From assembly GCA_039990395.1 (NCBI GenBank), contig JBDXFZ010000146.1:1178001-1242000 (forward strand): a DNA stretch of 64,000 bases, in the 5' to 3' direction. The DNA comes from CALINF01 sp039990395 (lineage in GTDB: Bacteria; Pseudomonadota; Gammaproteobacteria; Pseudomonadales; Halieaceae). Under the pieces are notes generated by a model. The model saw only the letters and a program-made list of their open reading frames with translations, had not been told where the DNA came from and did no database searches. This document shows, in pieces, positions 41,972 through 50,525 of this stretch (its first letter is position 1; each line of letters begins with the position of its first letter). A program made the translations under genes and the position numbers.

Positions 41972-42514
41972 CTACCACATAAGATCATCGGGGATTTGGT
42001 AATCGGCATAGGGATCGTCTTCTGGGCTGAGCGCATCTTGACTCGCTTCTTGATTGAGAACTTGCACGTACGCTTCGTCACGTTGACTGATTTTTTGCGC
42101 CACTGCCGCGGGCACCAGGCTATAGGCCTCATCAAATTTCACAATGGCCAGTTGCCCCCTCACAAGCTGGCTTTGCTGCGCACTTGTCACATACAACTTC
42201 TTGATCTTGCTGCCATCAGTAAATTGATAAGCAACCTCACCCCCATCGCGCGCCACACGATTAACATCAATGAGCTGCTTGATTTGAGCCGTAATCGCTT
42301 TGGCTTCTGCAATTTCGCGTTGCTTACGATTGGCCTCTCGATCACGCTCAGTTTTATCAGCCTGTGCCTGCCGGGCCTGCTCTCGCGCCTCGTTCACGGA
42401 TGGCTTCCCTTTCGGCTGCTGCTTAGCCGCCTTGCGTTTTTCTTTCTCGAGTTGCTTGGCCTTTTTGGCGTCGACCATGCCCGCCTTGAGCAACTGCTCT
42501 TGTAAAGAGGCCAT
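41972..42514 (-). CDS. yaiL: DUF2058 family protein (YaiL-like)
   Basis: A 180-residue protein, the size of E. coli YaiL. I start at the ATG giving MASLQEQLLKAGMVDAKKAKQLEKEKRKAAKQQP, which is the DUF2058 family start; AGGGAG precedes it. The first 70 residues are a highly charged Lys/Gln/Arg-rich helix, followed by a compact C-terminal domain ending YADYQIPDDLMW. Its function is unknown. A 93-bp gap separates its start from the WYL regulator start; the two are divergent. Confidence 0.9.
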   Translation of the reverse strand: MASLQEQLLKAGMVDAKKAKQLEKEKRKAAKQQPKGKPSVNEAREQARQAQADKTERDREANRKQREIAEAKAITAQIKQLIDVNRVARDGGEVAYQFTDGSKIKKLYVTSAQQSQLVRGQLAIVKFDEAYSLVPAAVAQKISQRDEAYVQVLNQEASQDALSPEDDPYADYQIPDDLMW

Positions 42515-42684
42515 CCAGAGGCTCCCTGTGGTTATGCGGACACGATTATGTGTAATGCAGGCGCCTGTTACAAGGCGCGGAGCACAGCAGATGAACTCGT
42601 ACCTGACGCAATTGCGCACATGTACTTGATCTATACATAACCCGGCGTACACTGAGTGCAGTACCTACACAGGAGTCACCACCA

Positions 42685-43560
42685 ATGCCCAGGCCTCTCG
42701 CAGTCAAATGGCCTTTCCGCTGGGACCTTCTGCTACGCTATCGTTTCATCGAAACAATAGCGTTATGGGAAGGCCGGCTAACAACCCGTCATTTGTGCGA
42801 TACCTTCGGTATCGGCCGGCAGCAGGCCAGTAAAGATATCAACACCTATCTGCGGGAAGTGGGTCCCGACAACCTCGAATATGACAAGTATCTGAAGGGC
42901 TATAAACCCACAGAGGGTTTCACACCCAAAGTGACCGCCGGGCTCGCAGACGAATACCTGCATCTGATGGCGCGCAACAATGAATTACTGAACGTGTTTG
43001 AATCGCTGTCACTGAATGTGGCTAACGTGGAGGTTTTGTCTACTCCAGTGCGAGACGTCAGGCCTGAGATAATAAGACCCATCATGCAGGCCGCACGCCA
43101 ACAGAAACGACTCGATGTGGACTACGTATCTATTAACAACCCCGATCGTGAAGGTCGTATTATCGTACCGCATACACTGGTGTACACAGGCCTGCGCTGG
43201 CATGTGAGGGCCTGGTGCGAAAAAAACCAGGAATATCGCGATTTTGTCTTAAGCAGATTCCGCGAGATACCGGATATCATGGACGACTCAACACAGGGTA
43301 TTGACGGCGATAAAGACTGGAACACGCAAGCTACCCTTCGCATCATTCCCGACCCACGTCTGACCAAAGCACAGCGCCAGGTTGTTGAAGTTGACTACGG
43401 CATGACCAAAGGCGCACTTGAAATTACGACACGCGCCAAGCTTGTGCCATATGCATTGAAACTGCTTCATATCGATTCCCGTGAGATCCACGATGACCCG
43501 ACTGCACAGCAGATCGTGATCGAAAACCGCAAGCAGCTTGAACCGTGGTTGTTCGGATGA
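42685..43560 (+). CDS. WYL-domain transcriptional regulator
   Basis: A 291-residue regulator. The N-terminal winged helix-turn-helix covers about residues 15-60 (LRYRFIETIALWEGRLTTRHLCDTFGIGRQQASKDI). The WYL domain sits at about 125-200, with VDYVSINNPDREGRIIVPHTLVYTGLRWHVRAWCEKNQEYRDFVLSRF, showing the conserved loop and Arg residues that bind ligand. A C-terminal extension ends the protein. WYL proteins respond to nucleic acids or small ligands. It precedes four genes on the same strand, starting 55 bases downstream, and may control them. Confidence 0.91.
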   Translation: MPRPLAVKWPFRWDLLLRYRFIETIALWEGRLTTRHLCDTFGIGRQQASKDINTYLREVGPDNLEYDKYLKGYKPTEGFTPKVTAGLADEYLHLMARNNELLNVFESLSLNVANVEVLSTPVRDVRPEIIRPIMQAARQQKRLDVDYVSINNPDREGRIIVPHTLVYTGLRWHVRAWCEKNQEYRDFVLSRFREIPDIMDDSTQGIDGDKDWNTQATLRIIPDPRLTKAQRQVVEVDYGMTKGALEITTRAKLVPYALKLLHIDSREIHDDPTAQQIVIENRKQLEPWLFG

Positions 43561-43615
43561 GCGATTTAGGCGCTCCTCGACAATCGGTTATCCAAATTAC
43601 AGCAGGAGATAGAAA

Positions 43616-44053
43616 ATGATCGATCAACAAACGCAGGCTCGTCAGCTGGCATTCCATGCGGTCGTCATACTAGGACTCGGCATGGTGGCCGGATACTTTT
43701 GGGGTAATGCGCTGGGTGATCCTACAGTTGCAGTTTCACAGGCAAATGCTTGGCGGCTGGCGCATATCGAAGGCTTTGCTAACGGCGTACTGATGTTGGT
43801 TGTTGCACTGTCGTACTCATTGGTACAGCCCAACGAGAAAGCAGAGAAACTCATTCGGTTCGGAATGATCGTGGTTGGATACTCCAATATTCTCGCCAGC
43901 GGGTATGGCGGCATCTTCGATGCGCGCGGCACGATGCCCAGTGCCGACTCCAGTGTTCACGATGTAATCGTATTTTTTGGCTTCATGCCTGGTGTTGTTG
44001 CCATATTCATTGTTCTGGGCGCTATGGCGTCGTCTCTGCGGAAGCCGGCATGA
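43616..44053 (+). CDS. Four-helix membrane protein resembling styrene-oxide isomerase
   Basis: A 145-residue membrane protein with four predicted helices. The segment RLAHIEGFANG (His50, Asn56) and then GYSNIL (about 88-93) have the same spacing as RAHSGPALNG and GWSNVG in styrene-oxide isomerase (SOI) as I remember it. There, the His binds heme b and the Asn lies in the active site. The catalytic Tyr of SOI is a Ser here, with Tyr97 two residues further on. This supports membership of the SOI-like heme-binding fold, not isomerase activity. It is likely cotranscribed with the next gene, overlapping it by four bases (ATGA). Confidence 0.62.
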   Translation: MIDQQTQARQLAFHAVVILGLGMVAGYFWGNALGDPTVAVSQANAWRLAHIEGFANGVLMLVVALSYSLVQPNEKAEKLIRFGMIVVGYSNILASGYGGIFDARGTMPSADSSVHDVIVFFGFMPGVVAIFIVLGAMASSLRKPA

Positions 44054-44475
44054 GTGAGATAGAGGACTACGAACACGCGTATACAGAGGCGAACTTCTGG
44101 CAGAAACTGAAGCAGTTCGCTAAAACGGCCGGTAGAGAGGTTGTAGAAAAGGCATTGCTGCTTTACTACGCAGGACAGGAAGAAGAAGCACCCGCATGGG
44201 CCAAGGCCACCATAGTCGCATCATTGGGTTACTTTATTTCACCACTGGACGCCATCGTAGACCTGACCCCGGCCATTGGCTACGCCGATGATTTGGGCGT
44301 TCTAGCACTGGCATTGGCCGCAGTAGCCACCTATATCAACGACGATGTCAGGGACAAAGCAGCTCTGAAGATCACGCAGTGGTTTGGTAGCGATGAATCG
44401 ACTGGTGGTGAACGTACAGAGCAATTATCAGACGCAAAGCATGGCGGAGAGAAACCCGATAAGGACCTCGCGTGA
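44050..44475 (+). CDS. YkvA/DUF1232 family membrane protein
   Basis: A 141-residue protein with the DUF1232 core around residues 42-100: KATIVASLGYFISPLDAIVDLTPAIGYADDLGVLALALAAV. The family motif P-x-D-x-x-x-D is present. A charged N-terminal helix and a polar C-terminal tail flank it. It has a four-base overlap with the preceding gene and a four-base GTGA overlap with the next, so it is in one translational unit with both. Function unknown. Confidence 0.87.
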   Translation: MSEIEDYEHAYTEANFWQKLKQFAKTAGREVVEKALLLYYAGQEEEAPAWAKATIVASLGYFISPLDAIVDLTPAIGYADDLGVLALALAAVATYINDDVRDKAALKITQWFGSDESTGGERTEQLSDAKHGGEKPDKDLA

Positions 44476-45209
44476 GAGCCTTCGGCCTCGATGGTTGTAA
44501 ACGCGGCTGGTTCTACGTCTGCCTCGAGGGCGAGGCAGTCGAGTGCGCAATTGTCGCTAGCGTCGCAGACATCGTGGAACGTGCCAATACAAGCGATGCA
44601 ATTTGCATCGATATACCTATTGGCCTGCACGACAGTGGGCCAGCTCCGCGCGGGTGTGATGTGGCAGCGCGGCAGGTGCTGGGACGCGGGCGCGCCTCCA
44701 GTGTATTTAATGCTCCATTGCGCCCTGCGTTGTATGCACAGGATTATCCCGCCGCCAATGCCCTCAATCGTGAACTCTCCGGGAAAGGACTGAGTAAACA
44801 GTCCTACAACATTGGCAGCAAGATTCGCGAGGTTGATGAGCTGATGCTCAGTAACCCCAAGGCACGCAAACTTATACGGGAGGTACACCCGGAGGTGTGC
44901 TTCTGGGCACTGAATGATAAACAGGCTGTGCTGGCCAGTAAAAAAACTGACGAGGGTTTTGAGACCCGAATCCGCCTGTTAGAGCCGCACCTGAGCAAGG
45001 CCCGTTGCTGTGTCGAGGACAGCTTGCAGGCGTACCCACGTAGCGCAGTAGCACGCGATGATATTGTCGATGCAATGGTAGTGGCGATAGTCGCAAAAAG
45101 CATTAATATCAATACGTTACCACCGAAACCAACAGTAGATCCTAAAGGGCTGCCGATGGAAATCGCCTACTTCACACCCGAACCAGAGCTAAGCGTACAC
45201 GCGGGTTAA
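44472..45209 (+). CDS. DUF429 family protein (RNase H-like fold)
   Basis: A 245-residue protein starting with GTG that overlaps the previous stop (GTGA). The DUF429 pattern is clear: FGLDGCKRGWFYVCLEG at the start, then AICIDIPIGLHD, RGCDVAARQVLGRGRASSVFNAP and SKQSYNIGSKIREVDELM, followed by REVHPEVCFWALND. Acidic residues in the first and later strands resemble an RNase H-type metal site, but activity is not known. It stands between YkvA and the UbiA gene in the operon. Confidence 0.9.
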   Translation: MRAFGLDGCKRGWFYVCLEGEAVECAIVASVADIVERANTSDAICIDIPIGLHDSGPAPRGCDVAARQVLGRGRASSVFNAPLRPALYAQDYPAANALNRELSGKGLSKQSYNIGSKIREVDELMLSNPKARKLIREVHPEVCFWALNDKQAVLASKKTDEGFETRIRLLEPHLSKARCCVEDSLQAYPRSAVARDDIVDAMVVAIVAKSININTLPPKPTVDPKGLPMEIAYFTPEPELSVHAG

Positions 45210-45211
45210 CA

Positions 45212-46135
45212 ATGGCATCTAACTCACTATTTTTACAGGGGTTTTTTCGCCTGGCCGACCCCAAGATTTCGCTGGCATCCTTCGCCGGTATTTTCATGGC
45301 CGCTTGCTTCGCAGCGAGGGATACAGGCCTCAATGTTCCGTGGCTCATGCTGACCATCCTCGGGATATTCTGCGTTGAAGTAGGCAAGAACGCGTCAGGT
45401 GAGATCGTGGATTTCGACAGTGGCACGGACCAGGCCATCACACCGGAGCAGCGCAGCCCCTTTTCTGGCGGCAAGCGAGTCTTGATCGATGGCTTACTGA
45501 GCCGGAATCAAACCTGGGCTATCGCCACTGTGTTTTTTATGGGTGCGATCGCTATCGGGCTTGTCATCGCAACCTTGCGCGACTCGCGCGTATTGAGCTT
45601 CGGTATTCTTGGCATGGCATTAGCGTGGTACTACCATGGCGGCTCTGTGCGCCTGTCTTATCGCGGCCTGGGAGAGCTTGCGGTAGCACTTGCCTACGGA
45701 CCCTTCATTGTATGTGGCACTTACCTGGTTCAAACAAGCTATCTCAGTACGCCCCTGATACACGCGTCGATGGTTCTAGGGTTACTGGTGGCGGCTTTCC
45801 TGTGGATCAACCAGTTTCCCGATTATGCGGCCGATAAAGCCGCCGGGAAAAAGAATCTGGTAGTGGGGCTTGGACTACCCGCGGCAGCGTTTGTTTACGT
45901 GATGATAATCGTGACAGCCTACCTTTGGCTGATACTGGCAGCCGAGCACTACGCTGGAGCAAGTGGCATGTTGTGGGGATTACTCGGCGTTGTTCCGGCC
46001 GCATTCTCAACCTGGCGACTACTCGAAGCGCACAGCGGCAACGCAAAAGGACTAATCGCTGCTCAGGCGGCTTGCCTGAGCAGCTTTTTACTCATGTCGA
46101 TAGGAACCGGCGTTGGCTACTGGCTCATTCAGTAA
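45212..46135 (+). CDS. UbiA-family prenyltransferase (MenA-like)
   Basis: A 307-residue integral membrane prenyltransferase. Two metal-binding Asp-rich regions are recognisable: GKNASGEIVDFDSGTD (Asn60, Glu64, Asp67, Asp69), weaker than the usual NDxxDxxxD, and NQFPDYAADKAAGKKNLVV, close to MenA. About eight helices surround them. The enzyme joins a polyprenyl chain to an aromatic acceptor. It is two bases after the DUF429 stop. A strong terminator hairpin lies within its coding sequence near the 3' end. The gene converges with DUF937 after nine bases. Confidence 0.87.
   Translation: MASNSLFLQGFFRLADPKISLASFAGIFMAACFAARDTGLNVPWLMLTILGIFCVEVGKNASGEIVDFDSGTDQAITPEQRSPFSGGKRVLIDGLLSRNQTWAIATVFFMGAIAIGLVIATLRDSRVLSFGILGMALAWYYHGGSVRLSYRGLGELAVALAYGPFIVCGTYLVQTSYLSTPLIHASMVLGLLVAAFLWINQFPDYAADKAAGKKNLVVGLGLPAAAFVYVMIIVTAYLWLILAAEHYAGASGMLWGLLGVVPAAFSTWRLLEAHSGNAKGLIAAQAACLSSFLLMSIGTGVGYWLIQ
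46058..46089 (+). terminator. Intrinsic terminator embedded in the UbiA coding sequence
   Basis: GCTGCTCAGGC, loop GGCTT and GCCTGAGCAGC form a perfect 11-bp stem followed by T5. It is entirely inside the UbiA frame, ending 46 bases before its stop. The downstream gap to the convergent gene is only nine bases, so no room is left for an intergenic terminator. Ribosomes translating the end of UbiA would affect its folding. Confidence 0.7.
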
Positions 46136-46144
46136 CCGCTCATG

Positions 46145-46561
46145 CTAAGACAGGAAAGACTTGGCAGCCCCCATCAAGCCGTCAAGTCCGCCCGCTGCAT
46201 CCAATAAGTTGCCACCGCTGCTGGCATTATCCATAAGCTCCGGTAGCACCTCGGCCAGACCCGATGCTGCGCTGCCTGCATCAGTGCCTACAGCGCCGGC
46301 AAACTCTGAAACCTTGCTATCGCCCAGCAAGCTCATAACGCCTTCTGCCGAGATGGGGCTATTACCACCATCGCCCAACCAGGAACTCACCACTGAGCCC
46401 AAGTCCCCATTGGCGGCCATTTTGCTCGCCAGCCCCGCTAGATCGAGATTTCCCTGGCCATCGCCCAATAAAGACGACAGCGCGCTCTGCATGGTTTGAG
46501 GGTCTATCGCAACACCCAGTTTTTCGCTAAGAAGCTTCGCTCCCAAGGCAAGAATATCCAT
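46145..46561 (-). CDS. DUF937/YidB-family protein
   Basis: A 138-residue Gly/Ala/Ser/Leu-rich soluble protein. It starts MDILALGAKLLSEKLG and has repeated LxSLLGDG-like turns (ALSSLLGDGQGNLD, SSWLGDGGNSPIS, MSLLGDSKV), the mark of DUF937/YidB proteins. Function unknown. It lies 82 bases from the slipin gene on the same strand and could be read from the same transcript as slipin and NfeD. Confidence 0.85.
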   Translation of the reverse strand: MDILALGAKLLSEKLGVAIDPQTMQSALSSLLGDGQGNLDLAGLASKMAANGDLGSVVSSWLGDGGNSPISAEGVMSLLGDSKVSEFAGAVGTDAGSAASGLAEVLPELMDNASSGGNLLDAAGGLDGLMGAAKSFLS

Positions 46562-46643
46562 CGTTGATCATCCTGTGTTGATTAAAAAATTGGCAAACTG
46601 GCTCGCACCAACCCTGCTTTCACTTCCTTGATCTGACCTGCGT

Positions 46644-47381
46644 TCAAGATTTGAGCTTTTCCAGTAAATCGATGGGGAGTGGGAATACAATCGTAGAGCT
46701 TTTATCTCCCGCGATCTCCACCAGTGTTTGCATATAACGTAGCTGTATCGCCTGGTCTTGCTCAGCCAGCACATGCGCAGCCTGCGCCAGCTTTTCTGCC
46801 GCCTCTGCTTCACCCAGCGCGTGAATCACTTTTGCTCGGCGTTCTCGTTCCGCCTCGGCCTGCTTGGCCAGCGCGCGAACCATCGTTTCATTGAGGTCGA
46901 CGTGCTTTATCTCAACGTTGGCTACCTTGATGCCCCATGCTGCGGTCTGCTTGTCGAGAATAACCTGTATGTCTGCATTGAGCTTTTCGCGCTCGGCAAG
47001 CATATCATCCAGGTCGTGTTGACCCAGAACGCTACGCAATGTGGTTTGAGAGAGTTGACTGGTTGCCTCCAGGAAGTTTTCCACCTGAATGATCGCCCGC
47101 TCCGGATCCAGCACTCTGAAATAGAGCACCGCATTAACTTGCACGGATACATTATCGCGCGAAATCACATCCTGGGTTGGCACATCCATCACGACAGTAC
47201 GCAGGTCGACACGCACCATCTGTTGCAGAACGGGGATCACAATGATCAGTCCTGGGCCTTTGACCTTATAAAATCGACCCAACATGAAAATGACGCCGCG
47301 CTCGTATTCGCGCAACACGCGAAACGTTGAGGCCAACAAGCCCACCACCAAAAATAGAATGACGCCGCTGAAAATTTCCAT
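46644..47381 (-). CDS. Slipin (stomatin/SPFH-family) membrane protein
   Basis: A 245-residue stomatin-like protein. The N-terminal hydrophobic hairpin is IFSGVILFLVVGLLASTF; then the SPFH domain begins REYERGVIFMLGRFYKVKGPG. It has VDLRTVVMDVPTQDVISRDNVSV and a later coiled-coil region of RALAKQAEAERERRAK. It oligomerises in the inner membrane. It is 29 bases downstream of nfeD, the usual partner for a stomatin in bacteria. Confidence 0.94.
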   Translation of the reverse strand: MEIFSGVILFLVVGLLASTFRVLREYERGVIFMLGRFYKVKGPGLIIVIPVLQQMVRVDLRTVVMDVPTQDVISRDNVSVQVNAVLYFRVLDPERAIIQVENFLEATSQLSQTTLRSVLGQHDLDDMLAEREKLNADIQVILDKQTAAWGIKVANVEIKHVDLNETMVRALAKQAEAERERRAKVIHALGEAEAAEKLAQAAHVLAEQDQAIQLRYMQTLVEIAGDKSSTIVFPLPIDLLEKLKS

Positions 47382-47410
47382 ATTGCTCTCCGCTAAACTA
47401 CCACTTACAA

Positions 47411-48754
47411 CTAGCTCTGCTTTTTCACCTGCAGCGTCAGCTCATCTACCGCTTCAACGATCACAGAATCTGCCTCGGCAAGCACATCATCACTGCGCGC
47501 TTCCCAAAGTTCACCGTCCAGCCGTACCCAGACTACACCATCGGCTAGTGCTTCTACCGGAGCGATGGCTCCCACAAGATGAGCCACGCCAGTAACAACC
47601 GCTTGCTTGCGAGCACGCACCAATAGCCCCAGTGCCACGGCCAATAATCCCGCACTAAATACTGCCAGCGCCAGTATCATTGGCAACGCAATCTGATAAG
47701 CAGGCAGCTGGGTATCCATAAGCATAACTGATCCTACGATAAAGGCGGCTATACCGCCCAGGCCAAGTATGCCAAAGCTCGGCGCGAACGCTTCTGCCGT
47801 CATCAAGGCCAACCCCAGTAGGATCAACCCCAAGCCTGCATAGCTAATCGGTAACACCTGAAACGCGTACATCGCTAACAGCAAGCAGACCGCCCCTAAT
47901 ACGCCCGGCACACCAATGCCAGGGTTATAGAATTCAATAATGAGGCCATAGACACCCACAAGCATCAGAATATAGGCCACGTTCGGGTTTGTAATAATAC
48001 TCAGAAATTCACTGCGCCAATCTACCTCATAGCGCTGGATCGCGAGTCCCTCCGTATGAAGCGTAAGCTCCGCACCCTTTACTACTACCGTGCGGCCGTG
48101 CAAGCGACTAAGCAGCGCTGGGGTTGAATCCGCCACCAGGTCAATCACGCCGGCTGCGAGCGCGTCCTCCGCTGACAGGCTGGCACCCTGCCTGACTGCT
48201 TTCTCCGCCCACTGCGCATTGCGCTCGCGCAGCTGCGCCAGACTTTGAATATACGCCACCGCATCATTAACGATTTTTCGCTCCATTGCGGTCGCAGGTT
48301 CAGCTGGCGGTTCACCCCCAGCGTTGGGTTCGCCTCTGCCCCCCTCTGGTTTGGGTAATGAGGGCAGTCGAGGTGTACCGATCTGTACCGGCGTTGCCGC
48401 GCCCAAATTTGTGCCTGGCGCCATTGCGGCAACATGGGTCGCATAGAGTAAGTAGGTGCCAGCGCTGGCCGCTCTGGCGCCACTTGGCGCGACGAAGCCC
48501 ACAACCGGCACATCCGATGCGAGAACGTCCTTGATCATTTCTCGCATTGAAAGATCCAAGCCGCCCGGCGTATCGATGCGCAGAAGCACTAGCTCGGCAT
48601 TTGCCTCGCTCGCCTCCTGTAAGCCTCGCGTAAGATGATCTGCCGTGGCAGGGCCGATAGCGCCCTCGACATCTATCGACCAGACATCAGCACCGGCGCG
48701 CGCAACCATCAGCCACAACGCAACGACCATTAGTCCCAGACTAATTCTTTTCAA
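47411..48754 (-). CDS. nfeD: NfeD-family membrane-bound serine protease
   Basis: A 447-residue protein. The N-terminus is a signal peptide (about 22 residues, ending AGA). Then comes a ClpP-type serine protease domain with IDTPGGLDLSMREMI and GARAASAGTYLL (catalytic Ser), and Lys in MERKIVNDA (the Ser-Lys dyad). Several membrane spans follow around residues 265-390, and an OB-fold NfeD C-terminal domain. In this family the protease cleaves the C-terminal region of stomatin-like partners, which fits the neighbouring slipin gene. It is divergent from the transglutaminase-like gene. Confidence 0.93.
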   Translation of the reverse strand: MKRISLGLMVVALWLMVARAGADVWSIDVEGAIGPATADHLTRGLQEASEANAELVLLRIDTPGGLDLSMREMIKDVLASDVPVVGFVAPSGARAASAGTYLLYATHVAAMAPGTNLGAATPVQIGTPRLPSLPKPEGGRGEPNAGGEPPAEPATAMERKIVNDAVAYIQSLAQLRERNAQWAEKAVRQGASLSAEDALAAGVIDLVADSTPALLSRLHGRTVVVKGAELTLHTEGLAIQRYEVDWRSEFLSIITNPNVAYILMLVGVYGLIIEFYNPGIGVPGVLGAVCLLLAMYAFQVLPISYAGLGLILLGLALMTAEAFAPSFGILGLGGIAAFIVGSVMLMDTQLPAYQIALPMILALAVFSAGLLAVALGLLVRARKQAVVTGVAHLVGAIAPVEALADGVVWVRLDGELWEARSDDVLAEADSVIVEAVDELTLQVKKQS

Positions 48755-48949
48755 GCTCTAACAACCTCAAACAGCCAACGTATAATTACCAGAATACAAA
48801 TCAATGGCTCGACTGGCGCCAAACCTTTTTTCCATCTCTTCCAAGTATAGATCAGGAGCAAGTTTCAGCCAGTGCTGACGCGTTGTTCTTGTGTCGAAGA
48901 GCCGGATATACTGACTCGACCAAGACTCCCAAACAGGCGCCTGTTACGC

Positions 48950-49645
48950 ATGAGCGAAGATCTCACCCCCTACCTGCATCCCAGTCTTACGGTAAATAGC
49001 GATCACCCTGAAGTGATTGCTCAGACTGAAGCGCTCATCGACCCCAGCGCGAGCCCTACTGACAACGCGCTGACACTCTACTATTGGGTACGGGACGCCA
49101 TCCGCTACAACCCCTACTCCCTTGACTTGTCGCCAGAAGGTCTCAGCGCAAGCACTGTGCTGGCGTCACGCAACGGCTGGTGCGTACCCAAGGCTGCACT
49201 GCTAGCGGCGTTGTGTCGACACGCCGGAATACCGGCACGCCTGGGCTTTGCTGATGTGCGCAATCATCTATCGACTCAACGCATGCGCGACACAATGAAG
49301 ACGGACCTGTTCTACTTTCACGGCTACACATCGATCTATCTCAATGACAAGTGGGTGAAAGCGACGCCAGCGTTCAACATCGAGCTTTGCGAAAAGTTCG
49401 GCCTTAAACCATTGGAGTTTAACGGGCTCGACGACAGTCTGTATCACGAGTTTGATCAGGCGGGTAATAAACACATGGAGTATGTGCGCGATCGCGGTGA
49501 GTTCGTGGACATACCTATCGAGGAGATGTACGCAGTCTTCCGCGAGCATTACCCTGGAATGACGCCTGAGGGGGAAGATCATGCCTCATCCCTGGGTGAC
49601 GAGCAGCAATGGGAGAACGATATTGCCCAAGAGACGGCCCGCTAG
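48950..49645 (+). CDS. Transglutaminase-like cysteine protease-fold protein
   Basis: A 231-residue protein of the transglutaminase-like superfamily. The Cys motif is SRNGWCVPKAALLAALCRHAGIPARLGFADV (Cys78). The His is in FYFHGYTSIYL (His124). The usual catalytic Asp position, in WVKATPAFN, is a Thr, as appears common in this subfamily. The frame is open further upstream, but MSEDLTPYLHPS is a better start. No secretion signal, so it is probably cytoplasmic. Function unknown: peptidase, amidase or transferase. Confidence 0.86.
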   Translation: MSEDLTPYLHPSLTVNSDHPEVIAQTEALIDPSASPTDNALTLYYWVRDAIRYNPYSLDLSPEGLSASTVLASRNGWCVPKAALLAALCRHAGIPARLGFADVRNHLSTQRMRDTMKTDLFYFHGYTSIYLNDKWVKATPAFNIELCEKFGLKPLEFNGLDDSLYHEFDQAGNKHMEYVRDRGEFVDIPIEEMYAVFREHYPGMTPEGEDHASSLGDEQQWENDIAQETAR

Positions 49646-49691
49646 ACCTGGTTAGCCGGCCATCGTGCTGCGCTGAATAACTGGTTCATCG

Positions 49692-50414
49692 CTAGTGAGT
49701 GGCTTCCTTGGCTTTCCTCTCCTTGCAGAGCGTCAAAAAGATTGCCGTCGCTATACCTGATGCCGCAAAGATCATGCACATCACCATGATTTGATAGCGC
49801 GCCGCAATTGAGGGTGATACGCCCGAAAGAATCTGCCCTGTCATCATGCCCGGTAGCGAGACCAACCCCACTGCAAATAGAGAATTCACCACAGGAATCA
49901 TCGCTGCTTGAAATGCAGTGGTTCGAGCACGCTGCCAGGATTCGCCGTGATTGAGCTCGGCATACAGTCGTTCAACCGCCAGGCTGACAGCGGTCATCGC
50001 ATTGGCAAACGCCATGCCCGCCAAGGGGATCATGTAATTCGGCAGATACCATGGACTCAATTCCAGCACCGCAAACGTGATCAACGCCAACACAAAACCA
50101 CCGCCCAGAAAAATACCTGTAAATGCAGCGCCGAACAGCGGCAGCCGTTCACCTGGGGCGGTACGCAGCGCGATCCAGCTTGATGTTACGGCCATGATCA
50201 GTAGCACGAGTAGGATAAGCCAACCCGTCTTAGCGCCGAATATCCATGCCAGGACATAGCCGATCAGTAGCAATTGAATCAGCATGCGCCCGAGCGCATA
50301 CAGTGCGTTGCCCACATCCATAGACCAGCGCCACATGATTACCAGCGTGAGCGCGACTGGCACTAGCGCAATCGAAAGCTGCACCAGCGAGGGGGCAATC
50401 ACCACGTCATTCAT
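49692..50414 (-). CDS. fetB: FetB-type ABC transporter permease (YbbM)
   Basis: A 240-residue permease of the FetB/YbbM (UPF0014) family with about seven hydrophobic spans. Conserved segments are ALYALGRMLIQLLLIGYVL, IALRTAP and IPLAGMAFANAMTAVSLAVERL, followed by SLPGMMTGQILSGVSP. FetAB exports iron and lowers oxidative stress in E. coli. No FetA ATPase gene lies next to it in this window, so the ATPase is either elsewhere or not used. Confidence 0.9.
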   Translation of the reverse strand: MNDVVIAPSLVQLSIALVPVALTLVIMWRWSMDVGNALYALGRMLIQLLLIGYVLAWIFGAKTGWLILLVLLIMAVTSSWIALRTAPGERLPLFGAAFTGIFLGGGFVLALITFAVLELSPWYLPNYMIPLAGMAFANAMTAVSLAVERLYAELNHGESWQRARTTAFQAAMIPVVNSLFAVGLVSLPGMMTGQILSGVSPSIAARYQIMVMCMIFAASGIATAIFLTLCKERKAKEATH

Positions 50415-50525
50415 AACACCGCTTTTCAGGCTTGTTCATGTTGTTTTCTTCAGGCTTAAGCTTCACCAATTAGGCCCAGAGTCTATCGTTGGCCTTGTGA
50501 GGTCAAGTCAGCCACTGCGGAACCG

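Noticed and set aside
41906..42505. 199-aa plus-strand frame opposite DUF2058
   Set aside because: Antisense to a full-length recognised family member; Leu/Arg-rich shadow of Lys/Gln-rich codons.
46758..47330. 190-aa plus-strand frame opposite slipin
   Set aside because: Shadow of a highly conserved slipin gene; no independent support.
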